Assembly (NCBI RefSeq): GCF_000373625.1 | Contig: NZ_KB891998.1 | Location: forward strand, 100,176-164,175 | Source of the DNA: Streptomyces sp. LaPpAH-108 | Lineage (GTDB): Bacteria; Actinomycetota; Actinomycetes; Streptomycetales; Streptomycetaceae | Direction: 5' to 3' | Length of the DNA: 64,000 nucleotides | Shown: piece after piece, positions 49,284-57,968 of the stretch | Layout of the letters: each line of letters starts with the position of its first letter | Position numbering within the stretch: the stretch's first letter is position 1 | Notes under the pieces: model-generated | The model's database searches: none | The model's input: only the letters and a program-made list of their open reading frames with translations | Told to the model about the DNA's origin: nothing | Translations under genes and position numbers: made by a program

Positions 49284-50139
49284 GCCGGAAGGCTACCGGC
49301 CCCCGACGGTGCCCCGACCGCCGGTGGTACCCGGGCTCCCGGCCGACCCCGGCCGAAACGCTCACCGCCCCACGGGTCGGCCCGGCTCCAGACGCTCGCC
49401 CGACCTCCGGCCAGCCCGCGCCCCGGGCAGTCTGCCGCCCACAGGTCAGCGCCGCGCCCCAAGGTGACATCCCGGCCCCCGGTCGACCCAGCGACCCCCG
49501 GACGGCCACCCGCCCCCCGGACAGCCCGGAGCCGCCAGTCAGCCACCCGACCCCCGGTCAGCCCCGCGCCCCAAGGTGACGTCCCGGCCCCCGGTCGACC
49601 CAGCGACCCCCGGACGGCCGCCCGCCCTCCGGACAGCCCGGGGCCGCCGACCAGCCACCCGACCCCCGGTCAGCCCCGACCCCCAGGCGATGTCCCGGCC
49701 CCCGGTGATGTTCCGTCCCCCGGTCGATCCCGCACCCGAGGACAGTCGCCCGCCCTCCGGACAGCCCCGCGCCTCAGGCGCTCGCCCGTCCGCAGGTCAG
49801 CGCCGCCCCCAGACGATGTCCCGGCCTCCGGTCGAACCAGAGCCCCGGGCAGCCACCGGGCTTCCGGCCAGCCCCGCGCCCCGCGCAGACGGCCCCTCCC
49901 CTGGGCCCCGATGTCTCGGCTTACGGTCAGCCCCGAACCTCAGGCGCTCGCCCGTCCTCCAGGGCAGCCCCGCGCCCCAGACGATGTCCCGGACCCCGGT
50001 CAGCCCGCGCTCTAAGCGATACCCCACTCCTCGGTCAGCCCCGCGCCCCCAGCGACGTCCCGCCCCGGGTCAGCCCCGCGCCCCAAGCGACATCCCGTCC
50101 CCGGGTCGCCCCCCGCCCCCAGCAACCGCCAGGCCCCCC
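49284..50139. repeat. 856-base C-rich degenerate tandem-repeat array
   Basis: The stretch between the pimA stop and the LemA-like start is a patchwork of related C-rich units. The clearest are two 112-base copies, 49461-49572 and 49573-49684, with about nine mismatches. The core RAYRTCCCGG followed by C-rich bases and GGTC recurs at 49466, 49578, 49689, 49815, 49910, 49983, 50054 and 50089. The strong C over G bias on the plus strand puts many G4/G5 runs on the minus strand. The period (112) is not a multiple of three, so the long open frames through it are unlikely to be coding. Confidence 0.75.
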
Positions 50140-51303
50140 TCAGTCCCGGGCTGCCAGGCCGAAGCGGGAGCGGAAGCCTGGGCGTTCGTCGGTGGCGACC
50201 GCTGCCGCGCCCGCGGTGACCGTTTCGTAGACGGAGAGGATGTCCGCGCCGACGGTGGACCAGTCGAAGCGGCGGACGTGGGCGCTGCCGCGTGCGCTGA
50301 GTTCGGCGCGGCGGTCCGGGTCGCCCAGGAGGCGGACGGCGGCGGTGGCCAGCGCGTCGGCGTCCTCGTTGGCGAAGACCTCGCCCGCGCGCCCCTGGTC
50401 GAGGACCTGGACGAAGGCGTCCAGGTCGGAGGCGAGGACGGGCGCTCCCGCCGACATCGCCTCGACCAGGATGATGCCGAAGCTCTCGCCGCCGGTGTTG
50501 GGCGCCACGTACAGGTCGACGCTGCGCAGGAGACGGGCCTTGTCCTCGTCGCTGACCATGCCGAGGAACTCCACGCGCGAGCGCAGCTCCTCGGGCAGCT
50601 CCGCGACGGCCGCCTCCTCGTCGCCCCGGCCCGCCACCAGCAGCCGGGTCTCCGGCCGGGCGGCCAGGATCTTCGGCAGCGCCCGCATCAGCACCGGAAG
50701 TCCCTTGCGGGGTTCGTCGATGCGCCCTATGAAACCGATCGTGCCGCCCTGCCACTCGGGTTTGGGCTCGGCCTTGGCGAAGAAGTCCACGTCCACCCCG
50801 TTGGGGATGACCACCGCGTCGCCGCCCAGGTGCTCGACCAGGGTCCGGCGCGCGTACTCGCTCACCGCGATCCGGGCGCTGATCTTCTCCAGCGCGGCCT
50901 GGAGGATCGCGTACGCGGCGATCATGGCGCGCGAGCGCGGGTTGGACGTGTGGAAGGTGGCCACGATGGGCCCCTGCGCCGCCCAGCAGGTGAGCAGGCC
51001 GAGCGAGGGCGAGGTCGGCTCGTGGATGTGCACCACGTCGAACGCCCCGTCGTGCAGCCAGCGCCGCACCCGCGCCGCCGAGAGGAACCCGAAGTTCAGC
51101 CGGGCCACCGAGCCGTTGTACGGCACCGGGACCGCGCGGCCCGCCGAGACCACGTACGGCGGCAGCGGGGTGTCGTCGTCGGACGGGGCCAGCACGGACA
51201 CCTCGTGGCCGAGGCGGATGAAGTACTCCGCGAGGTCGCGGATGTGGAACTGGACTCCGCCCGGGACGTCCCAGGAGTAGGGGCAGACGATGCCGATTCT
51301 CAC
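50140..51303 (-). CDS. pimA: Phosphatidylinositol alpha-mannosyltransferase (PimA-like)
   Basis: GT4 glycosyltransferase that adds the first mannose to phosphatidylinositol from GDP-mannose at the inner membrane face. The 387-residue protein starts RIGIVCPYSWDVPGGVQFHI, has IPNGVDVDFF and the donor-site motif PNTGGESFGIILVEAMSAG. GTG at 51301-51303 overlaps the acyltransferase stop by four bases. Streptomyces make phosphatidylinositol mannosides, but fewer than mycobacteria. Confidence 0.92.
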   Translation of the reverse strand: MRIGIVCPYSWDVPGGVQFHIRDLAEYFIRLGHEVSVLAPSDDDTPLPPYVVSAGRAVPVPYNGSVARLNFGFLSAARVRRWLHDGAFDVVHIHEPTSPSLGLLTCWAAQGPIVATFHTSNPRSRAMIAAYAILQAALEKISARIAVSEYARRTLVEHLGGDAVVIPNGVDVDFFAKAEPKPEWQGGTIGFIGRIDEPRKGLPVLMRALPKILAARPETRLLVAGRGDEEAAVAELPEELRSRVEFLGMVSDEDKARLLRSVDLYVAPNTGGESFGIILVEAMSAGAPVLASDLDAFVQVLDQGRAGEVFANEDADALATAAVRLLGDPDRRAELSARGSAHVRRFDWSTVGADILSVYETVTAGAAAVATDERPGFRSRFGLAARD

Positions 51304-52205
51304 GCCCGCCCCTCCGGGTCGAGATCCGCGAGCCACAGCCGCTGGAGCATGTGCCAGTCCTCGGGGTGCTCGGCGATGCCGCTCGCGAAGGCGTCGGCCA
51401 GCGCCTGCGTCATGGCGGCCGTCTTCTCCGCGCGCGTGCCCGCCTGAGGGACCTCGATCGCGGGGTGCACCTCGCCCTGCATCACGGGCGAGTCGTCGTA
51501 CCAGAGGGTGACCGGCAGCAGCAGCGCGCCGGTCTGCTGGGCGAGCAGCGCGGGGCCTGCGGGCATCCGGGCACGCTCGCCGAAGAAGTCCACCTCGACA
51601 CCGGAGGCCGACAGATCGCGGTCGGCGACCAGGCAGACCAGGCCGCCGTCGCGCAGCCGCCGCGCCAGCGTGCCGAACGCGGAGGCACCGCTGTGCGGCA
51701 GGACCTCCATGCCCAGGCCCTCGCGGTAGGCGACGAAACGGTCGTACAGGGTCTCGGGCTTCAGTCGCTCGGCGACCGTGGTGAACGGCGTGTTCAGCTC
51801 GGTGGTGACCCAGGCGCCCGCCAGGTCCCAGTTGGCCAGGTGCGGCAGGGCGAGTATCACGCCCTTGCCCGCGGCGAGCCCGTCGGCCAGATAGTGCGCG
51901 CCCTTGGGCGCGAAGCCCGTGCGCACCCGCTCGGGGCTCCACGCGGGCAGCCGGAAGGACTCCATCCAGTAGCGCAGATACGAGCGCATCCCCGCGCGCG
52001 ACAGCTCGGCCAGCCGCTCCGGGCTCGCGTCCGGCACCACGCGCGCGTAGTTCGACTCCAGGCGTCGCACGCCCTTGCCGCGCCGCTTCCAGGCGACGTC
52101 GGCGATGGTGACGCCCAGCCGGGCCGCGACCGGCTCGGGCAGCTTCTTGACCGCGCCCCAGCCGAATCCGTACAGGGCGTCGGTCAGGCGCTCGGCGGTG
52201 CTCAC
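51300..52205 (-). CDS. Phosphatidylinositol mannoside acyltransferase (PatA-like)
   Basis: The 301-residue protein belongs to the LPLAT family; it has the HX4D motif at H122-D127 in LPHLANWD and a typical second block DRDLSASGVEVDFFG. It would transfer an acyl chain to the mannose of PIM. GTG at 52203-52205 overlaps the pgsA stop by 4 bases. Coupled to pgsA and pimA, forming the three-gene PIM module as in mycobacteria. Confidence 0.92.
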   Translation of the reverse strand: MSTAERLTDALYGFGWGAVKKLPEPVAARLGVTIADVAWKRRGKGVRRLESNYARVVPDASPERLAELSRAGMRSYLRYWMESFRLPAWSPERVRTGFAPKGAHYLADGLAAGKGVILALPHLANWDLAGAWVTTELNTPFTTVAERLKPETLYDRFVAYREGLGMEVLPHSGASAFGTLARRLRDGGLVCLVADRDLSASGVEVDFFGERARMPAGPALLAQQTGALLLPVTLWYDDSPVMQGEVHPAIEVPQAGTRAEKTAAMTQALADAFASGIAEHPEDWHMLQRLWLADLDPEGRA

Positions 52206-52876
52206 TTGGCCGCCTCGCTGCCCCGCGCCGCCTCGTCACGCGCGGCCTGCTCGGCCTCCGCCGACTCCCGGCGCACGGTGACGACGCGCTGGATCAGGGT
52301 GATCAGACTGCCCACGGCCACGATCCACAGCGCGATGGGCAGCAGGTACTGGATGCCCGGCACACCGAACTTATGCAGCCCCGCGAACCCGGCCGCCACC
52401 AGCGAGATCACCAGCCGCTCGGCCCGCTCCACCAGCCCGTTGACGGCCACCGGCAGCCCGATCGACTCGCCCCGCGCCTTGGTGTACGACACCACCTGGC
52501 CGCTGGCCAGACAGAAGATCGAGACGGCGCACAGGACGTTGTCGTCGCCGTTGCCCGCGTACCAGAGGGCGAAGCCGCCGAAGATCGCGCTGTCGGCCAC
52601 CCGGTCGAGCGTGGAGTCCAGGAAGGCCCCCCACCGGCTGGAGCGGCCCAGCTGGCGCGCCATGTTGCCGTCGACCAGGTCCGAGAAGACGAACAGCGTG
52701 ATCACGATCGTGCCCCAGAAGAACTCACCCCTGGGGAAGAAGACCAGCGCCCCGGCGACCACCCCGGCCGTGCCGATGAGCGTGACCGCGTCCGGGCTCA
52801 CGCCCCTGCGGATGAGAAACGTGGCGAACGGCGTGAGGACACGCGTGAAGAATGCACGCGCGTACTTGTTCAGCAT
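52202..52876 (-). CDS. pgsA: Phosphatidylinositol phosphate synthase (CDP-alcohol phosphatidyltransferase)
   Basis: Transfers phosphatidate from CDP-diacylglycerol to inositol 1-phosphate. The 224-residue membrane protein has the full CDP-OH-P signature: D66, D69, G70, A73, R74, G83, D87 and D91 (SDLVDGNMAR ... GAFLDSTLD). About five to six membrane helices. A charged C-terminal tail (RRESAEAEQAARDEAARG) is cytoplasmic. ATG at 52876. First gene of pgsA-acyltransferase-pimA. Confidence 0.94.
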   Translation of the reverse strand: MLNKYARAFFTRVLTPFATFLIRRGVSPDAVTLIGTAGVVAGALVFFPRGEFFWGTIVITLFVFSDLVDGNMARQLGRSSRWGAFLDSTLDRVADSAIFGGFALWYAGNGDDNVLCAVSIFCLASGQVVSYTKARGESIGLPVAVNGLVERAERLVISLVAAGFAGLHKFGVPGIQYLLPIALWIVAVGSLITLIQRVVTVRRESAEAEQAARDEAARGSEAAK

Positions 52877-53200
52877 GGCCTTCCCGACGGTCGGTGTCGC
52901 GGCAGCCCCTGGTGGCCACCGGCGCGCCCATCGTAGTCACGCGCGGGGGCCCGCGGCTGGCGGGCACCCTGGGGTTGTGGCCCTGTCGTGATGTCCGGGG
53001 GCCGTGGGAGCCGCGCCGTGGGCCCGTGCGCCGTACGGCCGGAGGCGGTCCGGCGCACGGCCGGGAGCCGTCCGTCGTATGGACGTGGCATGTCCCAAGT
53101 GGAAAGCTCGAAGGACCGCGGGCGTCGCAGGAGCCGCCAGTGCACGCGGTGCCGCGTGTCCGCGCCCACAGTGACCTCACCGTCCACGGGAGGCAGGATC
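52877..53200. other. 324-base divergent gap between pgsA and the EF-G-like gene
   Basis: No gene is seen. It must contain the promoters of both. A hairpin with arms GTGCGCCG (53026-53033) and CGGCGCAC (53051-53058) lies within. An in-frame ATG at 53090 for the downstream gene lacks a good ribosome binding site. Confidence 0.5.
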
Positions 53201-55399
53201 ATGGGCGAAAAGGCGCAATCACATCCCGGGGCCGCCGGCAGGGCAGTGACGGCCGACCACCCCGAGTCCATACGGAACGTCGTGCTGGTCGGCCACTCCG
53301 GAGCGGGCAAGACCACCCTGGTGGAAGCCCTCGCACTCACGACGGGGGCGGTGAACCGGGCCGGACGCGTGGAGGACGGCGGCACGGTCTCCGACTACGA
53401 CGACATCGAGCACCGTCAGCAACGCTCGGTGCAGCTCTCGCTGGTCCCGGTCGAATGGGACGGCATCAAGATCAACGTACTCGACACCCCCGGCTACGCC
53501 GACTTCGTCGGGGAGCTGAGGGCCGGTCTGCGAGCGGCGGACGCGGCCCTCTTCGTCGTCTCCGCCTCCGACGGCGTGGACGGCTCGACCCGCGCGGTCT
53601 GGGAGGAGTGCCAGGCCGTCGGCATGCCCCGCGCGATCGTCGTCACCCACCTGGAATCCGCCCGCGCGGACTTCGAGGAGATGACCCGGCTGTGCGCCGA
53701 GGAGTTCGGCGCCGACGACCCCGACGCCGTGCTCCCGCTCTACCTCCCGCTGCGCGCCCCCGAGGGCCCCGACGGCCACACCCCCGTGACCGGCCTGGTC
53801 GGACTGCTCTCGCGCAAGCTCTTCGACTACTCCACCGGCGAGCGCGTGGAGTCCGAACCCGGCGAGGACCAGCTGCCCGGCATCGAGGAGGCCCGCAACC
53901 GGCTCATCGAGGGCATCATCGCCGAGAGCGAGGACGAGACCCTGATGGACCGCTATCTGGGCGGCGAACAGGTCGACGTCAAGACCCTCGTCCAGGACCT
54001 CGAACGGGCCGTGGCACGCGGCACCTTCTTCCCCGTCCTGGCCGCCGCCCCCGCCACCGACGGCGCCCGCGAGGGCCTGGGCACCGAGGAACTGCTGGAA
54101 CTGATCACCGGCGGCTTCCCCACCCCCTTCGAACACCCGCTGCCCGAGGTCACCACCCTCGACGGCAGGCCCCGCGCACTCCAGCCCTGCGACACCGAAG
54201 GACCCCTGGTCGCCGAGGTCGTCCGCACCTCCTCCGACCCCTACGTCGGCCGCGTCTCCCTGGTCCGCGTCTTCTCCGGCACCCTGCGCCCCGACGACAC
54301 CGTCCACGTCTCCGGACACGGCATGACCGACCGGGGCCACGAGGACCACGACGTGGACGAGCGCATCGGCGCCGTCTCCATGGCCTTCGGCAAACAGCAG
54401 CGCCCCGTCCCGCACGCGGTGGCGGGCGACCTGGTGTGCGTCGCCAAGCTGACCCGCGCCGAGACCGGCGACACGCTCTCCGCCAAGGACGACCCGCTCC
54501 TCATGGAGCCCTGGCAGATGCCGGACCCGCTGCTCCCGCTCGCCATCCAGGCCCACAGCAAGCCCGACGAGGACAAGCTCTCCCAGGGACTCGCCCGCCT
54601 GGTCGCCGAGGACCCGACCATGCGGCTCGAACAGAACCAGGACACCCACCAGGTCGTCCTGTGGTGCCTGGGCGAGGCCCACGCCGACGTCGCCCTGGAA
54701 CGGCTGCGCAGCCGCTACGGCGTCCAGGTCGACGTCGTCCCCCACAAGGTGTCCCTGCGCGAGACCTTCGCGGGCAAGGCCGCCGGACGCGGCCGACACG
54801 TCAAGCAGTCCGGCGGGCACGGCCAGTACGCCATCTGCGAGATCGAGGTCGAACCACTGCCCAACGGCTCCGGCATCGAATTCGTCGACAAGGTCGTCGG
54901 CGGCGCCGTACCCCGCCAGTTCATCCCCTCCGTCGAGAAGGGCGTACGCGCCCAGGCCGCCAAGGGCGTGGCCGCCGGATACCCGCTCGTCGACGTGCGG
55001 ATCACCCTGCTCGACGGCAAGGCCCACTCGGTCGACTCCTCCGACGCCGCCTTCCAGACCGCCGGTGCCCTCGCCCTGCGCGAGGCCGCCGCCGACACCC
55101 GCATCCACCTCCTCGAACCCGTCGCCGAGGTCAGCGTCCTCATCCCCGACGACTACGTCGGACCCGTCATGAGCGACCTCTCCAGCAGGCGCGGCCGGGT
55201 CCTGGGCACCGAACAGGTCGGCACCGGACGCACCCTGGTCCGCGCCGAGGTCCCCGAGTTCGAGATCGGGCGCTACGCCATCGACCTGCGCTCCCTCTCC
55301 CACGGCACCGCCCGCTTCAGCCGCGCCTACGCCCGGCACGAACCGATGCCCCCTCAGGTGGCCGACCGCATCCGCGAACAGGCGGGCGACACCCCGTAG
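53201..55399 (+). CDS. EF-G-like protein (EF-G2/FusA2 type) with degenerate GTPase motifs
   Basis: 732 residues with five EF-G-like domains. The P-loop GHSGAGKTT (31-39) is good. But the switch I Thr of RGIT is Gln78 (RSVQ), the catalytic His of DTPGH is Tyr99 (DTPGYADF), and the G4 NKxD is THLE (149-152). Guanine recognition and hydrolysis should thus be weak or absent. Domains III to V retain FVDKVVGGAVPRQFIPS and LSSRRGRVLGTEQ. Actinobacterial EF-G2 proteins bind GTP without ribosome-stimulated hydrolysis in published work on mycobacteria. ATG at 53201 with GGGAGG eight bases before. The housekeeping fusA must be elsewhere. Confidence 0.9.
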   Translation: MGEKAQSHPGAAGRAVTADHPESIRNVVLVGHSGAGKTTLVEALALTTGAVNRAGRVEDGGTVSDYDDIEHRQQRSVQLSLVPVEWDGIKINVLDTPGYADFVGELRAGLRAADAALFVVSASDGVDGSTRAVWEECQAVGMPRAIVVTHLESARADFEEMTRLCAEEFGADDPDAVLPLYLPLRAPEGPDGHTPVTGLVGLLSRKLFDYSTGERVESEPGEDQLPGIEEARNRLIEGIIAESEDETLMDRYLGGEQVDVKTLVQDLERAVARGTFFPVLAAAPATDGAREGLGTEELLELITGGFPTPFEHPLPEVTTLDGRPRALQPCDTEGPLVAEVVRTSSDPYVGRVSLVRVFSGTLRPDDTVHVSGHGMTDRGHEDHDVDERIGAVSMAFGKQQRPVPHAVAGDLVCVAKLTRAETGDTLSAKDDPLLMEPWQMPDPLLPLAIQAHSKPDEDKLSQGLARLVAEDPTMRLEQNQDTHQVVLWCLGEAHADVALERLRSRYGVQVDVVPHKVSLRETFAGKAAGRGRHVKQSGGHGQYAICEIEVEPLPNGSGIEFVDKVVGGAVPRQFIPSVEKGVRAQAAKGVAAGYPLVDVRITLLDGKAHSVDSSDAAFQTAGALALREAAADTRIHLLEPVAEVSVLIPDDYVGPVMSDLSSRRGRVLGTEQVGTGRTLVRAEVPEFEIGRYAIDLRSLSHGTARFSRAYARHEPMPPQVADRIREQAGDTP

Positions 55400-55431
55400 T
55401 TCACCGGGGAGTCCACCCGGCGTACGCCCCG

Positions 55432-55467
55432 CGCACCGGCAGGCGGCTTCGGTCGTCCGCCGGTGCG
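55432..55467 (+). terminator. Terminator after the EF-G-like gene
   Basis: Nine-base perfect arms CGCACCGGC and GCCGGTGCG with an 18-base loop lie 32 bases past the stop codon. Confidence 0.55.
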
Positions 55468-55627
55468 TTGTCGGTGCCCGCGGCTAGGCTGATCAAGCCG
55501 CTCGTGACGGACCCCCGGTGACCCGGTGCCGACACGACGGCCCCTTCAAGATGGCCTGTTCAACAGGTGTGCGAGACACGGAAGTCGGGAAGGCCGCAGG
55601 AGCGAGAAGGCGGCGATGGGGGCGGGA

Positions 55628-57274
55628 ATGTCAGTCGGAACGGAGTGGGACGGGCCTCAGGTGCCCGTCTCCGGCGACGAGGGCCAGGCGGCGACCTTCG
55701 CGCTGGCCTCGGCGGCCTACCGGGACAACGCGATCGAGGACATCAAGAAGACCGACAACGAGTGGCACCAGTCCACCGTCAAACCCGGCCGCATCCGCCT
55801 GTTCCGGCCCAACCTCGGCGAGGCATTCTCCCGCGCCGTCGTCGACCGCCTCCTCGCACCCGGCCGCAAGCCGCTGATCCAGTCCTTCGGCGCCGAACCC
55901 CAGGTGATCGTCGAACACTGCCTCGCCGCGAACAACATCCGCCGCGACCGCGACAACAAACTCTCCATGATCATGGTCGTCTGCGGCCTGATCTTCCTGC
56001 CCGGCCTCGTCGCCTGGCTCGTCGTCTTCCAGCTCCGCGCCTTTCTCGCCAAACGCGAGGACAAACGCGCCGGAGCCATCGGCACCGCACTCCTCGCCGG
56101 AGTCGGCATCCTCGCCGTCCTCTTCCTGCTGAAGCTCCCCTTCAGCGGCTTCTGGGGCTGGTACGCGCGCGGGGCCGTCATCGCCCCCGTCCTCGGCTGG
56201 TACTGGGCCAAGCGCGTCTGCGAGCAGACCGCCGCCGACCTGCGCGCCCGCTGGGACGGCCTGCTCTCCGGCAGCAGCGTCGGCGCCAAGGTCCCCGAGG
56301 CCGTGCCCCGCAGCCCCGGCGAGACCGCCGCCGAGCAACTGCGCCAGTCCCTGGCCCGGCTCAGCGCCGAACAGCGCTCCAACTCCGTCTTCTACGCCGG
56401 TCCCAAGGGCATCCTCGGCATGGGCACCCGCTGGGGCTCCTGGCAGCTCGCCGAGGACCTGGTCCCCGCCGAGGCGGGCCGCGAGATCCACCCCTTCCGC
56501 AGCTGGGACGTCATACGCTCCATCCACGACCAGCTCCGGATGCTGGAACGCGGCCCGCTGAACACCGGCGGCTTCCCCCGCCCGTCGATACGGCACTGGA
56601 TCGTCACCCCCATCGGCGAGAACGCCAAGGGTGTCTCCCGCCCCGAGGGCACCGACGTGGAAGCCTTCCAGGTCAAGCAGCACGCCATACAGGAGATCTG
56701 CAACAAGCAGCAGTTCGGCAGCGGCGACCGCCACTACCTCGGCGTCCAGTGGACCCTGTGGGACGGCCAGCTGGTCATCACCATGATGACCACCGTGACC
56801 GTGCTCCACGAGACCCTGCGCATCGAGGTCACCGGACACGCCCTCGGCCCGGTCAACCCCCTGTTCACCTCGAAGTCCGAGGCCCCCACCAAGACGGTCA
56901 CCAAGTCCGTCAAGCGCTGGGAGAGCCGCACCGTCAAGCTCCCCCTCGTCGACACCGACGAGGTCGTACGCCTCGCCGTCCGCGCCCCGCTGACCTGGTA
57001 CCCGCCGCTGCTCAACTGGCTCGGCGGCTCCATCGCCCTGCCCGAGCCCTTCGGCCTGCGGCACGCCTGGGCCGACCAGCCCTGGCGCCACCGCTTCATG
57101 GCCGACGACGCCCTGCGCGCGGCCACCCCGGTCCTGCGCGTGGTGCACGCCGCCGCGATCAAGGTCCTCGACGAGAACGGAGTGAACACCGAGAAGTTCG
57201 GCGCCCGCTCCTCCTTCCTCAGCGGCCAGGTGCAGGACCCCACCCCCGGGAAGGCCGACCTCTACAACGCCTAG
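55628..57274 (+). CDS. Unknown three-helix membrane protein
   Basis: 548 residues. An N-terminal soluble domain (1-110, containing YRDNAIEDIKKTDNEWHQST and FRPNLGEAFSRAVVDRLL) is followed by three membrane helices (about 112-135, 150-170 and 180-195), then a large 350-residue soluble domain (YLGVQWTLWDGQLVITMM, HALGPVNPLF). No catalytic motif is recognised. ATG at 55628 is favoured because homologs as I remember them begin close to M(S)xTEWxGPQVP; ATG at 55616 with GAAGG five bases upstream is the alternative. It is convergent with the HIT gene. It may be a membrane-bound sensor or transport-associated protein; this is a guess. Confidence 0.8.
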   Translation: MSVGTEWDGPQVPVSGDEGQAATFALASAAYRDNAIEDIKKTDNEWHQSTVKPGRIRLFRPNLGEAFSRAVVDRLLAPGRKPLIQSFGAEPQVIVEHCLAANNIRRDRDNKLSMIMVVCGLIFLPGLVAWLVVFQLRAFLAKREDKRAGAIGTALLAGVGILAVLFLLKLPFSGFWGWYARGAVIAPVLGWYWAKRVCEQTAADLRARWDGLLSGSSVGAKVPEAVPRSPGETAAEQLRQSLARLSAEQRSNSVFYAGPKGILGMGTRWGSWQLAEDLVPAEAGREIHPFRSWDVIRSIHDQLRMLERGPLNTGGFPRPSIRHWIVTPIGENAKGVSRPEGTDVEAFQVKQHAIQEICNKQQFGSGDRHYLGVQWTLWDGQLVITMMTTVTVLHETLRIEVTGHALGPVNPLFTSKSEAPTKTVTKSVKRWESRTVKLPLVDTDEVVRLAVRAPLTWYPPLLNWLGGSIALPEPFGLRHAWADQPWRHRFMADDALRAATPVLRVVHAAAIKVLDENGVNTEKFGARSSFLSGQVQDPTPGKADLYNA

Positions 57275-57293
57275 AACCACTCGGGGAACGCGT

Positions 57294-57319
57294 GAGGCCG
57301 CCGGAGAACCGGCGGCCTC
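57294..57319. terminator. Bidirectional terminator between the membrane-protein and HIT genes
   Basis: Perfect 11-base arms GAGGCCGCCGG and CCGGCGGCCTC around AGAA, between the convergent genes. Confidence 0.8.
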
Positions 57320-57340
57320 GACTGCGAGGAGAGTGCGGCG

Positions 57341-57889
57341 TCAGCTCACCGGCCACGCCTCCGCCAGCATCTTCCGCGTGTCCCCGAGCAACTGCGGCAG
57401 CACCTTCGTGTGCCCCACCACCGGCATGAAGTTCGTGTCCCCGCCCCAGCGCGGCACGATGTGCTGATGCAGATGGGCCGCGATACCCGCGCCCGCCACC
57501 GCACCCTGGTTCATCCCGATGTTGAACCCGTGCGCCCCCGACGCCGTCCGCAGCGCCGTCATCGCCTGCTTCGTCAGCTCCGCCAGCTCAGCCGTCTCCG
57601 GACCGGTCAGATCCGTGTAGTCGGCCACATGCCGGTACGGCACCGTCATCAGATGACCGCCGTTGTACGGATACAGATTGAGCACCGCGTACACATGCTC
57701 ACCGCGCCGCACGATCAGACCGTCCTCATCCGATTTCGCCGGAATCACACAGAACGGGCAGCCGTCGTCCGCACCCGGACCACTCGGCTTGTTCTCGCCC
57801 TGGATGTAGGCCATCCGGTGGGGCGTCCACAGGCGCTGGAACGCGTCCTGCGTCCCCACTCCGATCTGCTGCTCCGGCTCACTCGTCAT
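57341..57889 (-). CDS. HIT-family diadenosine tetraphosphate (Ap4A) phosphorylase-like protein
   Basis: 182 residues. The histidine triad is H139-L-H141-Q-H143 in AAHLHQHIVP. C44-x-x-C47 (CPFC) is a possible metal knuckle. Mycobacterial orthologs, in an operon with pgsA and thrS, phosphorolyse Ap4A, so the same reaction is likely here. ATG at 57887-57889. Divergent from the channel gene by 79 bases. In mycobacteria the gene lies between thrS and pgsA; here the thrS-HIT-pgsA order is kept but other genes are interposed. Confidence 0.9.
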   Translation of the reverse strand: MTSEPEQQIGVGTQDAFQRLWTPHRMAYIQGENKPSGPGADDGCPFCVIPAKSDEDGLIVRRGEHVYAVLNLYPYNGGHLMTVPYRHVADYTDLTGPETAELAELTKQAMTALRTASGAHGFNIGMNQGAVAGAGIAAHLHQHIVPRWGGDTNFMPVVGHTKVLPQLLGDTRKMLAEAWPVS

Positions 57890-57968
57890 GCAAGGCAGCA
57901 TATGGCTTCGCCCGTTCGCGGCGTGTCGCCGGGGCGGCACGAGCTGCCCGAACGGCCAAGCTGACCCG

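Noticed and set aside
49576..51447. Plus-strand frame giving a Pro/Arg-rich repeat protein through the C-rich array and over pimA
   Set aside because: The repeat period of 112 bases does not keep the reading frame, the frame continues antisense through pimA, and no ribosome binding site is evident.
53090..53200. Earlier in-frame ATG for the EF-G-like protein at 53090
   Set aside because: It has no convincing ribosome binding site, whereas ATG at 53201 follows GGGAGG, and the 37 extra residues are Arg/Ser-rich without family match.
53219..55339. 700-codon minus-strand frame opposite the EF-G-like gene
   Set aside because: Antisense shadow; composition matches complemented codons of the real gene.
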